NCBI RefSeq assembly: GCF_052116585.1 | Contig: NZ_JBQKKT010000032.1 | Coordinates: 1 to 24,255 of the forward strand | Direction: 5' to 3' | Origin: Luteococcus sp052116585 | Lineage (GTDB): Bacteria > Actinomycetota > Actinomycetes > Propionibacteriales > Propionibacteriaceae | DNA length: 24,255 nucleotides | Shown here: positions 7,854-14,205 of the stretch, one piece after another | Numbering within the stretch: the first letter of the stretch is position 1 | How the letters are laid out: every line of letters begins with the position of its first letter | The notes under the pieces: model-generated | What the model saw: the letters and a program-made list of their open reading frames with translations, nothing else | Databases searched by the model: none | What the model was told of the DNA's origin: nothing | Translations under genes and position numbers: made by a program

Positions 7854-9053
7854 TCAGCCCCCGAAGCCGCTCTTGGGGGAGACGTCATCCTTGTAGCTGT
7901 CCATCGTGTCCGTGCGCAGGTGCTTGGACAATTCCGCCATCTGTTCCTGGCTCATGTTCACGATGGACATGCCGCCGGGGCCGGGCCCTGCCGAGGTCCA
8001 AGGCGCCGTCAGCATGTCGATGTTGCGGCCCCGCACGTCTCGCATGCTCACTGCGATGGACTGCATCTGGTTGGTGGTGAAGGACTCGTCGACCACCATG
8101 TTGCTGGTGCCGGCGTCCAGGAAGTTCGCCAGCTTCGTGGGATTGGTCAGAACGTCGCGCGACAGCCCCTTGACCAGCACCGCTCGGATGAACTGCATCT
8201 GGCGCTGGCCACGGCTGATGTCGCCCTGGCTGAGGGTCTTGCGTTCCCGGACCCAGCGCAGGGCCTCCTTGCCGTTCATGGTCTGCGGCCCGTCGTCAGT
8301 GGGCAGCGAGACCCCGCCGATGGCGTCGGTCATGGTGACGAAGCCCTCGAAGTCGGTGACGGCGACGTGGTCCACGGGCACGCCCACCAGCGGCTGGATC
8401 GTCTGCACCAGCAGGGGCGCGCCACCGACGGCGTAGCTGGCGTTGATCTTGTCCTTGCCCTGACCGGGGATGTCGACGTAGAGGTCTCGGGGGAAGTGGA
8501 TCAGGTCCACCTCCTTGCGGTCGCCGGAGACGTGGGCGAGCACGATCACGTCGGCCCGGGCCGCGCCGCCCGTGGCCTTGTCCGTGCCGATCACGAGGAA
8601 GTTCAGCGAATTGCCGGCCGACTCCGGGCGGGTGAGGGCAACGCCCTTGAGCACGGTACCGGGCTGGTCGTCCGACATCCGGGGCAGCAGGGTGCCCTCG
8701 TGGACGAGCATCGGGCGTCCCTTGGCATCCACCACCTGGCCCTTGGCATCCACACGCAGGGTCGATGCATCGATCGGCTGTCCCTGGTCGTCCACCAGGA
8801 GGGTGCCATCGGGCCCGATCACATTGCCATCGGCATTCGGCGGAACCATCAGGGTCTGGCTCGTGCCGGCCGGGAGCAGAGCCTGTCGCTCCACATTGGA
8901 GTCCACCGTGCGACGCAGGTTCCACAGATACCCACCCACCACCAGACCCAGGACCAGGACCAGCGCCAGCACGGCCAGTGCGAGACGCTTGAGCCAACGC
9001 CCGGCACCGGAGGAATGGCGGGCGGGGAGATCCGTCGGATTCGCGTGCGACAT
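7854..9053 (-). CDS. LytR-CpsA-Psr (LCP) family cell-wall polymer ligase
   Basis: 399-aa single-pass membrane protein whose family transfers lipid-linked anionic glycopolymers (teichoic acid-like polymers or arabinogalactan) onto peptidoglycan outside the membrane. Residues ~22-46 are the membrane segment. The LCP core starts near residue 155 (LNFLVIGTDKATGG) and shows the phosphate-binding arginines in HFPRDLYVDIPGQGKDKINASYAVGG, then DFEGFVTMTDAIGG and GKEALRWVRERKT...GDISRGQRQMQF. Between membrane segment and core is an unusual ~90-residue insert with repeated D-x-K/Q-G units (see findings). A TATCCT box 7 nt before the ATG suggests its own leaderless promoter. It lies downstream of the VWA gene with a hairpin between. 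Confidence 0.92.
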   Translation of the reverse strand: MSHANPTDLPARHSSGAGRWLKRLALAVLALVLVLGLVVGGYLWNLRRTVDSNVERQALLPAGTSQTLMVPPNADGNVIGPDGTLLVDDQGQPIDASTLRVDAKGQVVDAKGRPMLVHEGTLLPRMSDDQPGTVLKGVALTRPESAGNSLNFLVIGTDKATGGAARADVIVLAHVSGDRKEVDLIHFPRDLYVDIPGQGKDKINASYAVGGAPLLVQTIQPLVGVPVDHVAVTDFEGFVTMTDAIGGVSLPTDDGPQTMNGKEALRWVRERKTLSQGDISRGQRQMQFIRAVLVKGLSRDVLTNPTKLANFLDAGTSNMVVDESFTTNQMQSIAVSMRDVRGRNIDMLTAPWTSAGPGPGGMSIVNMSQEQMAELSKHLRTDTMDSYKDDVSPKSGFGG

Positions 9054-9060
9054 GGACAGC

Positions 9061-9066
9061 AGGATA
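9061..9066 (-). promoter_or_regulatory. -10 box of the LCP gene
   Basis: TATCCT on the minus strand, 7 nt upstream of the ATG at 9053, with no Shine-Dalgarno sequence between. It suggests leaderless transcription independent of the VWA gene. Confidence 0.45.
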
Positions 9067-9097
9067 GGCCGGGCGGCATCAAGGGGCCGGTAATGAC

Positions 9098-9136
9098 GAA
9101 CCCGGAGCCGCCGCGTCGTGCGGTGGCCCCGGGTTC
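9098..9136 (-). terminator. Hairpin after the VWA gene
   Basis: A long, slightly imperfect inverted repeat: GAACCCGG (9098-9105) plus GCCGCCGC pairs with GCGGTGGC plus CCGGGTTC (9120-9136) around the loop GTCGT. It lies 14 bases past the VWA stop and before the LCP promoter, so the two genes are probably separate transcription units. Confidence 0.7.
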
Positions 9137-9150
9137 TGCCTGGTGTGGCG

Positions 9151-10866
9151 TCAGCTGACCATCAGCTCCGCCATCTTGTTCTGCAGATCGTCGACCGAGT
9201 TGATCTGCATCGCCTTCTGATTTGTGGCCTTGGCGATCTTCTGCAGGGTGGCGAAGTCCGCATCCGGTCCGAGTGCCACATAGGTGACCTTGATCTCGCG
9301 GGTCGGATCGGGCTCCTTGGGCAGGGCCTCCATCAGCTGGTCGTAGCTGACCTCGCTGTCGGCGTCCTCGTCACGGCCATCGGTCACGACGACGATGCGG
9401 TTGGTGAGGCCGTTCTGGTAGTTCTCGACGTTGTAGCGCCACGCGGTTGCGATGGCTTGGTAGAGCGGGGTGCCACCGCTGACCTCGTGGTTCAGTTCCA
9501 GCAGGGCGTTGCGGAACTTGGGGCGTTCCTTGCGCCACTCCTTGGTGGTGTCGAGCTGCAGTGGGACCTCGACCTTGATCACGGGCTTCATGGCCGCGTC
9601 ATTGGTGGACCGGAAGGTGATCAGGCCATTGGCCATGCCGGGCGGCCAGGCATCCCAGCTGCCCAGCGCCAGGCCCGTCAGGGCCTCGATCCGCTTCGGA
9701 CCCCCGGGGCCGAGCGGTTCGGCCATCGAGCCGGACGCATCCACCACCAGCAGGGTGGAGGTGCGCTTCTGCATGAGCCCAAGGGCCTTGCGGGACATCT
9801 CCATCTGCTGCACGACATTGGGCTGGACATTCGGCAGCTTCGCAGGCAGGCCCAAGGCCTGCAGTCGGGCTGCGTCGGGCGAGGCCAGTGCCGTGTCGAC
9901 GCCGGACTTGGCCAGGACCTCTGCGCCCGCCTTGCTGGTGAGCCAGGTGCTGAACTTGTCCAGTGTCCTGTTCTCCTCCGGGTTGGCCATCACCAGGGTG
10001 AGGCCCGTGCGGGTGTCCAGGAAACTGGCGCCGAGCTTGGTGTCGGAGGTCAGGGCCTGGGACAGGGTCGTCACGCCAGTGCGGGGTCCAGCGGGTGTGT
10101 TGCCGTTCTCATCCGACGGGTTGGGGGCCAACTGCCCGATGACGTCGGCCAGCTCGGGGCGGGCCACCAGCCGCTGCTCCACCTTGGCCATGTTCAGCTG
10201 GTCCTGGGTGGCGGCAACGGGATTTTCCGGCATGGCGGTTCCTCGTCCGGCCTGCTGCATCAGACTGCCGAAGGCCGCGGCGCCGGCCACGGTGGTCTGC
10301 GGGTTGGGCAGGACGAGCTTGAAGTGCCCCCACTCCTTGTGTCCGTAATCGGCCCAGGTGTTGTCCAGCGTGATCATCTTGCGCAGCGTCTCGCCCTGGA
10401 GCCCGCCGGGAATGGCCTTGGCGGCCTCGGCCTGGGTCACGACGACCAGCGGCGAGGAGCCGACCTTGGTGTGCTTGGCGTCGCGGACCGTGGCGTCGCT
10501 GGCGGTCTGCAGTGAGCTCAGGTCCTCCGGGAACCAACCATCGGCCTCACCCAGGCCATTACGTGCTACGACGCTCGAGAGCTGGGGTGTCACGTCGAGG
10601 GGGCGGCAGTCCTTGCCCAGGCTCGAACCCCAGGCATCGGCCGCGCTCTGGACTGTGGTGGCCCAGGCCGGGTCAACCAGAACAGAGGCCTGCTCGGGAC
10701 ATCCGCGGCCCTGATCCCCGGTGGCACTGCGGCCCGGCTGCGAGAGCGCGAAAACCGTACCGGCGATGGCCAGTGTGGCGACGCTGGCGCCCGCGATCAG
10801 CAGTGGACCACGGAGTTTGGCCCCCGTGCTCTGCGGCAGCGCCCGCTTAGGTGCTGGTTTGCTCAT
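9151..10866 (-). CDS. Membrane-anchored substrate-binding and VWA-domain protein
   Basis: 571-aa protein with a short cytosolic N-terminus, one membrane segment (residues ~20-40, LLIAGASVATLAIAGTVFAL) and a large extracytoplasmic part. Residues ~55-355 resemble a periplasmic solute-binding fold (DGWFPEDLSSLQTASDA, PLVVVTQAEAA). Residues ~368-570 are a von Willebrand A domain with a complete metal-ion-dependent adhesion site: D376-A-S-G-S, Thr466 in GGTPLYQA and Asp496 in VVVTDGRDED. VWA domains of this kind mediate metal-dependent protein contacts; the ligand is unknown. The ATG has a strong GGGGGAG site 3 nt upstream and a TATCCT box farther up. The divergent neighbour is ychF. Confidence 0.88.
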   Translation of the reverse strand: MSKPAPKRALPQSTGAKLRGPLLIAGASVATLAIAGTVFALSQPGRSATGDQGRGCPEQASVLVDPAWATTVQSAADAWGSSLGKDCRPLDVTPQLSSVVARNGLGEADGWFPEDLSSLQTASDATVRDAKHTKVGSSPLVVVTQAEAAKAIPGGLQGETLRKMITLDNTWADYGHKEWGHFKLVLPNPQTTVAGAAAFGSLMQQAGRGTAMPENPVAATQDQLNMAKVEQRLVARPELADVIGQLAPNPSDENGNTPAGPRTGVTTLSQALTSDTKLGASFLDTRTGLTLVMANPEENRTLDKFSTWLTSKAGAEVLAKSGVDTALASPDAARLQALGLPAKLPNVQPNVVQQMEMSRKALGLMQKRTSTLLVVDASGSMAEPLGPGGPKRIEALTGLALGSWDAWPPGMANGLITFRSTNDAAMKPVIKVEVPLQLDTTKEWRKERPKFRNALLELNHEVSGGTPLYQAIATAWRYNVENYQNGLTNRIVVVTDGRDEDADSEVSYDQLMEALPKEPDPTREIKVTYVALGPDADFATLQKIAKATNQKAMQINSVDDLQNKMAELMVS

Positions 10867-11006
10867 GATCTCCCCCGAGGTGTGGACAGGACTGCTTCAA
10901 GGATAGAACCCCTAGTCAATTGCGTGCCGCCCGGGTCAGTCGGCCTGATCAGACGAATTCTGCGGTCTGGGGGCTGGTTCGCCCGCATTCCTCTCGTCAT
11001 CCTTTC

Positions 11007-11022
11007 ATGGACGCGCGTCCAT
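11007..11022. promoter_or_regulatory. Perfect 16-bp palindrome upstream of ychF
   Basis: ATGGACGCGCGTCCAT is perfectly self-complementary and lies between the divergent VWA and ychF genes, just upstream of the expected -35 region of ychF. Its size and form suit a TetR-type dimer site. No TetR gene is in the window, so the binder would act from elsewhere. Confidence 0.5.
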
Positions 11023-11047
11023 ATTAGGGACTGCATCGGTGACCAAC

Positions 11048-11053
11048 TAGGCT
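11048..11053 (+). promoter_or_regulatory. -10 box of ychF
   Basis: TAGGCT ends 8 nt before the GTG at 11062 and no Shine-Dalgarno sequence is present, so the transcript is probably leaderless or nearly so. Confidence 0.5.
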
Positions 11054-11061
11054 GTGCCAAC

Positions 11062-12135
11062 GTGGCACTCACCATTGGAATCGTAGGTCTCCCGAACGCG
11101 GGCAAGTCGACATTGTTCAATGCCCTCACGCGCAACAATGTCCTGGCGGCGAACTACCCGTTCGCGACGATCGAGCCGAATGTCGGCGTCGTCGGCGTGC
11201 CGGAACCCCGTCTGGCCGAGCTGGCCAAGATCTACGGATCGAAGACCCTGATCCCTGCCACCGTTAGCTTTGTGGACATCGCCGGAATCGTGAAGGGCGC
11301 CTCGCAAGGGGAAGGGATGGGCAATGCCTTCCTCGCCAACATCCGCGAGGCCGACGCGATCTGCCAGGTGACCCGCGTCTTCGTCGACGACGACGTGACC
11401 CATGTCGACGGCACCGTGAACCCGGCCAATGACATCGACACCGTCACCACTGAACTGGTGCTGGCAGATCTGCAAACGATTGAGAAGGCGCTGCCCCGGG
11501 TGGAGAAGGACTCGCGCATCCGCAAGGAGCTCAAGCCGAAGCTTGAGTCGATGATCCAGGCTCAGGAAGTCCTCAACTCGGGACGCACCATTTTCTCCGC
11601 AGGTCTGGACACCGAACACCTTCGCGAACTGATGTTGCTGACCGCCAAGCCCTTCATCTATGTCTTCAACTGCGACCAGGACGAGCTGGCCGACGAAGAC
11701 CTCAAGCAGAAGATGCGAGACGTGGTTGCCCCCGCCGAGGCGATCTTCCTGGATGCCAAGTTCGAGTCCGAGCTCACCGAGATGGAGGAGGACGAGGCTC
11801 GCGAATTCCTGGCCGAGTCCGGCGTCGAGGAGCCCGGTCTGGACGTGCTGGCCCGCGTCGGCTACGACACCCTGGGCCTGCAGAGCTACCTGACCGCCGG
11901 CCCCAAGGAGTGCCGCGCCTGGACCATCAAGAAGGGCGCCACCGCGCCCGAGGCCGCCGGCGTGATCCACACCGACTTCCAGAAGGGCTTCATCAAGGCC
12001 GAAGTCATCAGCTACGAGGACCTCGTCGGGCTCGGCTCGGTGAAGGCCGCCCGCGAGGCCGGCAAGGCCCGCCTGGAGGGCAAGGACTACGTCATGCAGG
12101 ACGGCGACGTGGTGGAGTTCCGCTTCAACGTGTAG
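11062..12135 (+). CDS. ychF: Redox-regulated Obg-like ATPase YchF/OLA1
   Basis: 357-aa ribosome-associated P-loop protein of the Obg/TRAFAC class, ATP-preferring in known members. The G-domain starts at once: GIVGLPNAGKST (P-loop, residues ~6-17), ANYPFATIEPNVGVV (switch I), DIAGIVKGASQGEGMGNAFL (switch II) and the NCDQDE specificity motif in place of NKxD. A coiled coil follows, then a C-terminal TGS domain ending in KDYVMQDGDVVEFRFNV. I chose the GTG at 11062 because the family begins with this strand and a -10 box lies 8 nt upstream; the longer frame from 10882 crosses the promoter. The last eight codons are the sequence repeated downstream (copy A of the array), so the gene end has probably been rebuilt by an insertion without changing the protein. 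Confidence 0.97.
   Translation: MALTIGIVGLPNAGKSTLFNALTRNNVLAANYPFATIEPNVGVVGVPEPRLAELAKIYGSKTLIPATVSFVDIAGIVKGASQGEGMGNAFLANIREADAICQVTRVFVDDDVTHVDGTVNPANDIDTVTTELVLADLQTIEKALPRVEKDSRIRKELKPKLESMIQAQEVLNSGRTIFSAGLDTEHLRELMLLTAKPFIYVFNCDQDELADEDLKQKMRDVVAPAEAIFLDAKFESELTEMEEDEAREFLAESGVEEPGLDVLARVGYDTLGLQSYLTAGPKECRAWTIKKGATAPEAAGVIHTDFQKGFIKAEVISYEDLVGLGSVKAAREAGKARLEGKDYVMQDGDVVEFRFNV
12112..12135 (+). repeat. ychF 3'-end repeat, copy A (resident copy)
   Basis: The codons for VEFRFNV plus TAG at the end of ychF. Copies B, E, F and G downstream encode the same or nearly the same peptide end with a stop, but differ at synonymous positions. This copy is preceded by native ychF codons (Gly-Asp-Val), whereas B, E and F are preceded by Arg-Asn-Ala codons. 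Confidence 0.85.
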
Positions 12136-12158
12136 CGGGAGCTCCGGGCAGTTTGCGT

Positions 12159-12593
12159 TCAGACCACCCGCGGGTAGTCGATCGTCAGCAGAGTGTCGTC
12201 GCGAACGTCGCGCAGCACGCTCTCGCTGAGTTCTCCGATGCCGATGCCTCGAGCTCGGGAGGGCACCACATCGTCGTCCTCGGGGCTCCAGGCTCGGAGC
12301 ACAGCGACACGCGATACGTTCGCGACGTGGTCCGGCATGTCACGCAACCACCCGAGCCACGCGTCGGCTTCGATCTCACCGTGGACCGGCGCGTCGTTGC
12401 GACGCCCGATGAGACTGTCGCAGTCACACATCCGGCTGGTCAGAGTGAACACCACGGACGAGCCTCGGACTCGAGGGGAGGCTATGCGCATGGTGGTCTG
12501 CACGGGCGGCATGCCCAGCCTGTCCTCAGTGAATCGCTGGAACTCCGAAGTGAAGGCTGCGGCGTTGATCGCCCACAGATTGGTGGCGCACAT
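12159..12593 (-). CDS. Hypothetical protein (cassette 1 cargo)
   Basis: 144-aa soluble protein I do not recognise. It begins MCATNLWAINAAAFTSEF and contains a compact Cys motif (SRMCDCDSLIGRR, residues ~53-65), a Trp-rich helix (EADAWLGWLRDM) and an acidic stretch (SPEDDDVV); it has no signal peptide or membrane segment. Codon use and length suggest a real gene. The ATG at 12593 has a GGGGAG tract almost touching it and a TAAGAT box 9 nt upstream, so initiation may be leaderless or Shine-Dalgarno driven. It is the only gene between copies A and B, on the opposite strand to ychF, and its stop lies 24 bases past the ychF stop. Confidence 0.7.
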   Translation of the reverse strand: MCATNLWAINAAAFTSEFQRFTEDRLGMPPVQTTMRIASPRVRGSSVVFTLTSRMCDCDSLIGRRNDAPVHGEIEADAWLGWLRDMPDHVANVSRVAVLRAWSPEDDDVVPSRARGIGIGELSESVLRDVRDDTLLTIDYPRVV

Positions 12594-12623
12594 GCTCCCC
12601 CCATCTTATGCTCTCGATACGCG

Positions 12624-12641
12624 ACGGAGAGGCCTATCCGT
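12624..12641. repeat. Palindrome just upstream of copy B
   Basis: An 18-bp near-perfect palindrome, ACGGA-g-AGGCCT-a-TCCGT, 11 bp before copy B. It does not follow the end of any gene, so it is not a terminator. It could be an operator for the upstream minus-strand gene or part of the recombination site. Confidence 0.5.
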
Positions 12642-12652
12642 GACGTAATGCG

Positions 12653-12676
12653 GTGGAGTTCAGGTTCAATGTGTAG
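12653..12676 (+). repeat. ychF 3'-end repeat, copy B
   Basis: Encodes VEFRFNV plus TAG, like the end of ychF, but with AGG for Arg (CGC in ychF) and AAT for Asn (AAC in ychF). It is preceded by Arg-Asn-Ala codons shared with copies E and F. The synonymous changes suggest it came from a different ychF allele and is not a recent copy of the resident end. Confidence 0.85.
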
Positions 12677-12719
12677 TTCCGGTTTGGCGTGATGGCTTGA
12701 GCCGGGGCCTGAATTGCGG

Positions 12720-12749
12720 TTGCGACCGTTTCTCGGCGGGTGGGATGCT
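12720..12749 (+). promoter_or_regulatory. Promoter of the deaminase-ASCH gene
   Basis: TTGCGA (12720-12725), an 18-bp spacer and GATGCT (12744-12749), followed by 6 nt and the ATG at 12756. No Shine-Dalgarno sequence is present, so the transcript is probably leaderless. It lies within the cassette, 44 bases after copy B, so the cargo carries its own promoter. Confidence 0.5.
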
Positions 12750-12755
12750 GCTGGG

Positions 12756-13439
12756 ATGACGACACCGACTGGCTGGGCGAACGACGATGTGGTGATTGCC
12801 AAAGCGATGGAGCTTGCGGCGACGCTGGGTGATGACCAGAATCACACGGTCGCTGCGGCTGCGATGGATCTGAACGGCAACATCTACGCCGGGGTGAATA
12901 ACTATCACTTCAATGGGGGTCCGTGCGCTGAACTCGTCGTTCTTGGCATAGCGGCCAGCGCTCACGCGGGGCGGTTGGCGACCATGGTTGCTGTGGGCGA
13001 TGGCGGACGTGGCGTCATTTCGCCGTGCGGGCGCTGTCGTCAGGTGATGCTGGATCAGCACCCTGACATCTGTGTGCTGGTGCCCAACGATGACCAAGTC
13101 CGTTCTATTTCCGTGCGTGAGTTGCTGCCATATTCCTATGCACAGCCGGACGAAGACCCGGACCGTTTCGTACGATTCAGCCGCCGTTATCTCGACGATG
13201 TGCTTGCTGGCCGCAAGACGAGGACTATTCGTTACCGGGATCCGGTGCCCTTGGGGCTGACTACCTTTGTCTTTGAGGACGGGGAGCATCTCGGCTTCGT
13301 GACAATGTCTGGTGTCGTCGACGACGTGCGTCCCATTCGGATGTCGGATTTGGATTCCGATTACCAGGAGGGCCTCCGCGGCCACTACCCGGATATGCCT
13401 GCGGATCCGCAACTCACCGAGGTGCGCTTTCACATCTGA
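12756..13439 (+). CDS. Blasticidin-S-deaminase-like cytidine deaminase fused to ASCH domain
   Basis: 227-aa two-domain protein. Residues 1-~125 are a zinc cytidine-deaminase fold closely resembling fungal blasticidin S deaminase: VNNYHFNGGPCAELVVLG, then GRGVISPCGRCRQVMLD and VRELLP. The zinc ligands Cys57, Cys91 and Cys94 and catalytic Glu59 have the same spacing as I recall for BSD (Cys54, Glu56, Cys88, Cys91). Residues ~135-227 look like an ASCH domain (RFSRRYLDDVLAGRKTRTIRYRDPVPLG ... GLRGHYPDMPADPQLTEVRFHI), a PUA-like fold linked to RNA or modified-nucleoside binding; some members are amidohydrolases acting on acetylated cytidine. Deamination of a cytosine nucleoside or nucleoside antibiotic is likely; the exact substrate is unknown. 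The ATG at 12756 is preferred over an in-frame GTG-type extension from 12714, which crosses the promoter. Confidence 0.85.
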   Translation: MTTPTGWANDDVVIAKAMELAATLGDDQNHTVAAAAMDLNGNIYAGVNNYHFNGGPCAELVVLGIAASAHAGRLATMVAVGDGGRGVISPCGRCRQVMLDQHPDICVLVPNDDQVRSISVRELLPYSYAQPDEDPDRFVRFSRRYLDDVLAGRKTRTIRYRDPVPLGLTTFVFEDGEHLGFVTMSGVVDDVRPIRMSDLDSDYQEGLRGHYPDMPADPQLTEVRFHI

Positions 13440-13487
13440 TCACGTGTGATCGGTGAGCAAACCACGCCGAAGTCGGCGAATCCGTGC

Positions 13488-13506
13488 CTACGGGCGTGCG
13501 CCCTAG
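13488..13506. repeat. Bulged hairpin upstream of copy C
   Basis: CTA-c-GGGC (13488-13495) pairs with GCCCTAG (13500-13506) around the loop GTGC, leaving one unpaired C. It lies 49 bases after the deaminase-ASCH stop, so it could be that gene's terminator. A similar bulged stem precedes copies E, F and G. Confidence 0.45.
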
Positions 13507-13512
13507 AGGTTT

Positions 13513-13545
13513 GGTACGTGCGTGAACTAGGGGAGCTCAAGGTTG
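13513..13545 (+). repeat. Degraded ychF-end repeat, copy C
   Basis: GGTACGTGCGTGAACT (13513-13528) matches 15 of 16 bases of the sequence directly leading into copy G (21118-21133). After it, AGGGGAGCTC is a poor match to the GGTGGAGTTT core. It looks like a decayed cassette end of the same lineage as G. Confidence 0.55.
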
Positions 13546-13679
13546 CGCCGGTTGCGCCGAAGAAAGCATGATGCTGGCCGGTGCAATCTGGTCCGGGATC
13601 CCGACTGCCACGAGTGACATTTAGGTTGTTGTCATGGCCATGACGTGGGAGCAGAAGTGCCAGCTCAAGTCCGAAGAGC

Positions 13680-13694
13680 CGGTTTAATGTGTAG
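13680..13694 (+). repeat. Partial ychF-end repeat, copy D
   Basis: Only the last codons, RFNV plus TAG, are recognisable. The tail GGTTTAATGTGTAG differs from copy B by one base. The upstream VEF part is not preserved. It may be one half of a junction. Confidence 0.5.
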
Positions 13695-13797
13695 TGGAGG
13701 TCTTGTCGACGATCTGCTGCGGAAAGTGATCACTGTGTTCGGGACCAGATGATTTGTACCGCGGTGGTGAGAATTGATCCATAGTTCATGATATTGA

Positions 13798-14097
13798 TCT
13801 GGTGGTCGCCCACGGGCATCATCCCGCTGCCAGTCCGTTCGACAAGTGCATCAGAGAGAGCCTCAGACTGAGTGCGCTCGAGTTGTGCAAGGTGGAGTTG
13901 TCGGCACTGTGCCGAATGATCATCTTCACGGCGGGGTGGAGGGTGCGTATTCGATTTTTGGGAGAAACGGCTGGCTGGCAGTCGATGGCGCGGAGATTCC
14001 GATCACTGCGGGGCACTTTATTGCGATCACCCGGGAATTCACGCGGTTCGTCGAGGCTGGAAGCGACGACGGTGGTCGCGTTGTCGTGCGTGCCTGA
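13798..14097 (+). pseudogene. Cupin-domain remnant
   Basis: This frame is open from 13798 with a possible GTG start at 13846 and ends at 14097. Its C-terminal ~55 residues read like the second half of a small cupin barrel: GVEGAYSIFGRNGWLAVDG, then AEIPITAGHFIAITREFTRFVEAG and GRVVVRA. The spacing of G-WLAVDG, PITAGHFIAI and VVVRA fits cupin strands. The N-terminal half with the usual HxH metal motif is missing or scrambled; only DHLHGG remains. No ribosome site is visible. I read it as a truncated gene; a short intact cupin is less likely. Confidence 0.4.
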
Positions 14098-14205
14098 TCG
14101 ATGGCCTATCCCTAAGATGATTCTGCTATGGACGTGGTGAGCTTTCGATTCGCCGCCTAACCTCTGAAAATGGCGAGCCACACAACAAAGTTCCTGGGCG
14201 TCATA

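Larger units (their letters stand above)
13440..14205. other. Gene-poor, AT-richer remnant region
   Basis: About 765 bases with no intact gene. It holds the degraded repeat C, a perfect 14-bp palindrome GTCATGGCCATGAC (13631-13644), short open frames of 17-18 codons (13568-13624 and 13634-13687) that I do not recognise, the partial repeat D, and a cupin-like remnant. It reads as a decayed cassette or junction. Confidence 0.55.

Noticed and set aside
9118..10515. Plus-strand frame of 465 codons opposite the VWA gene
   Set aside because: Antisense shadow of a gene with clear VWA and membrane motifs; no start site or domain of its own.
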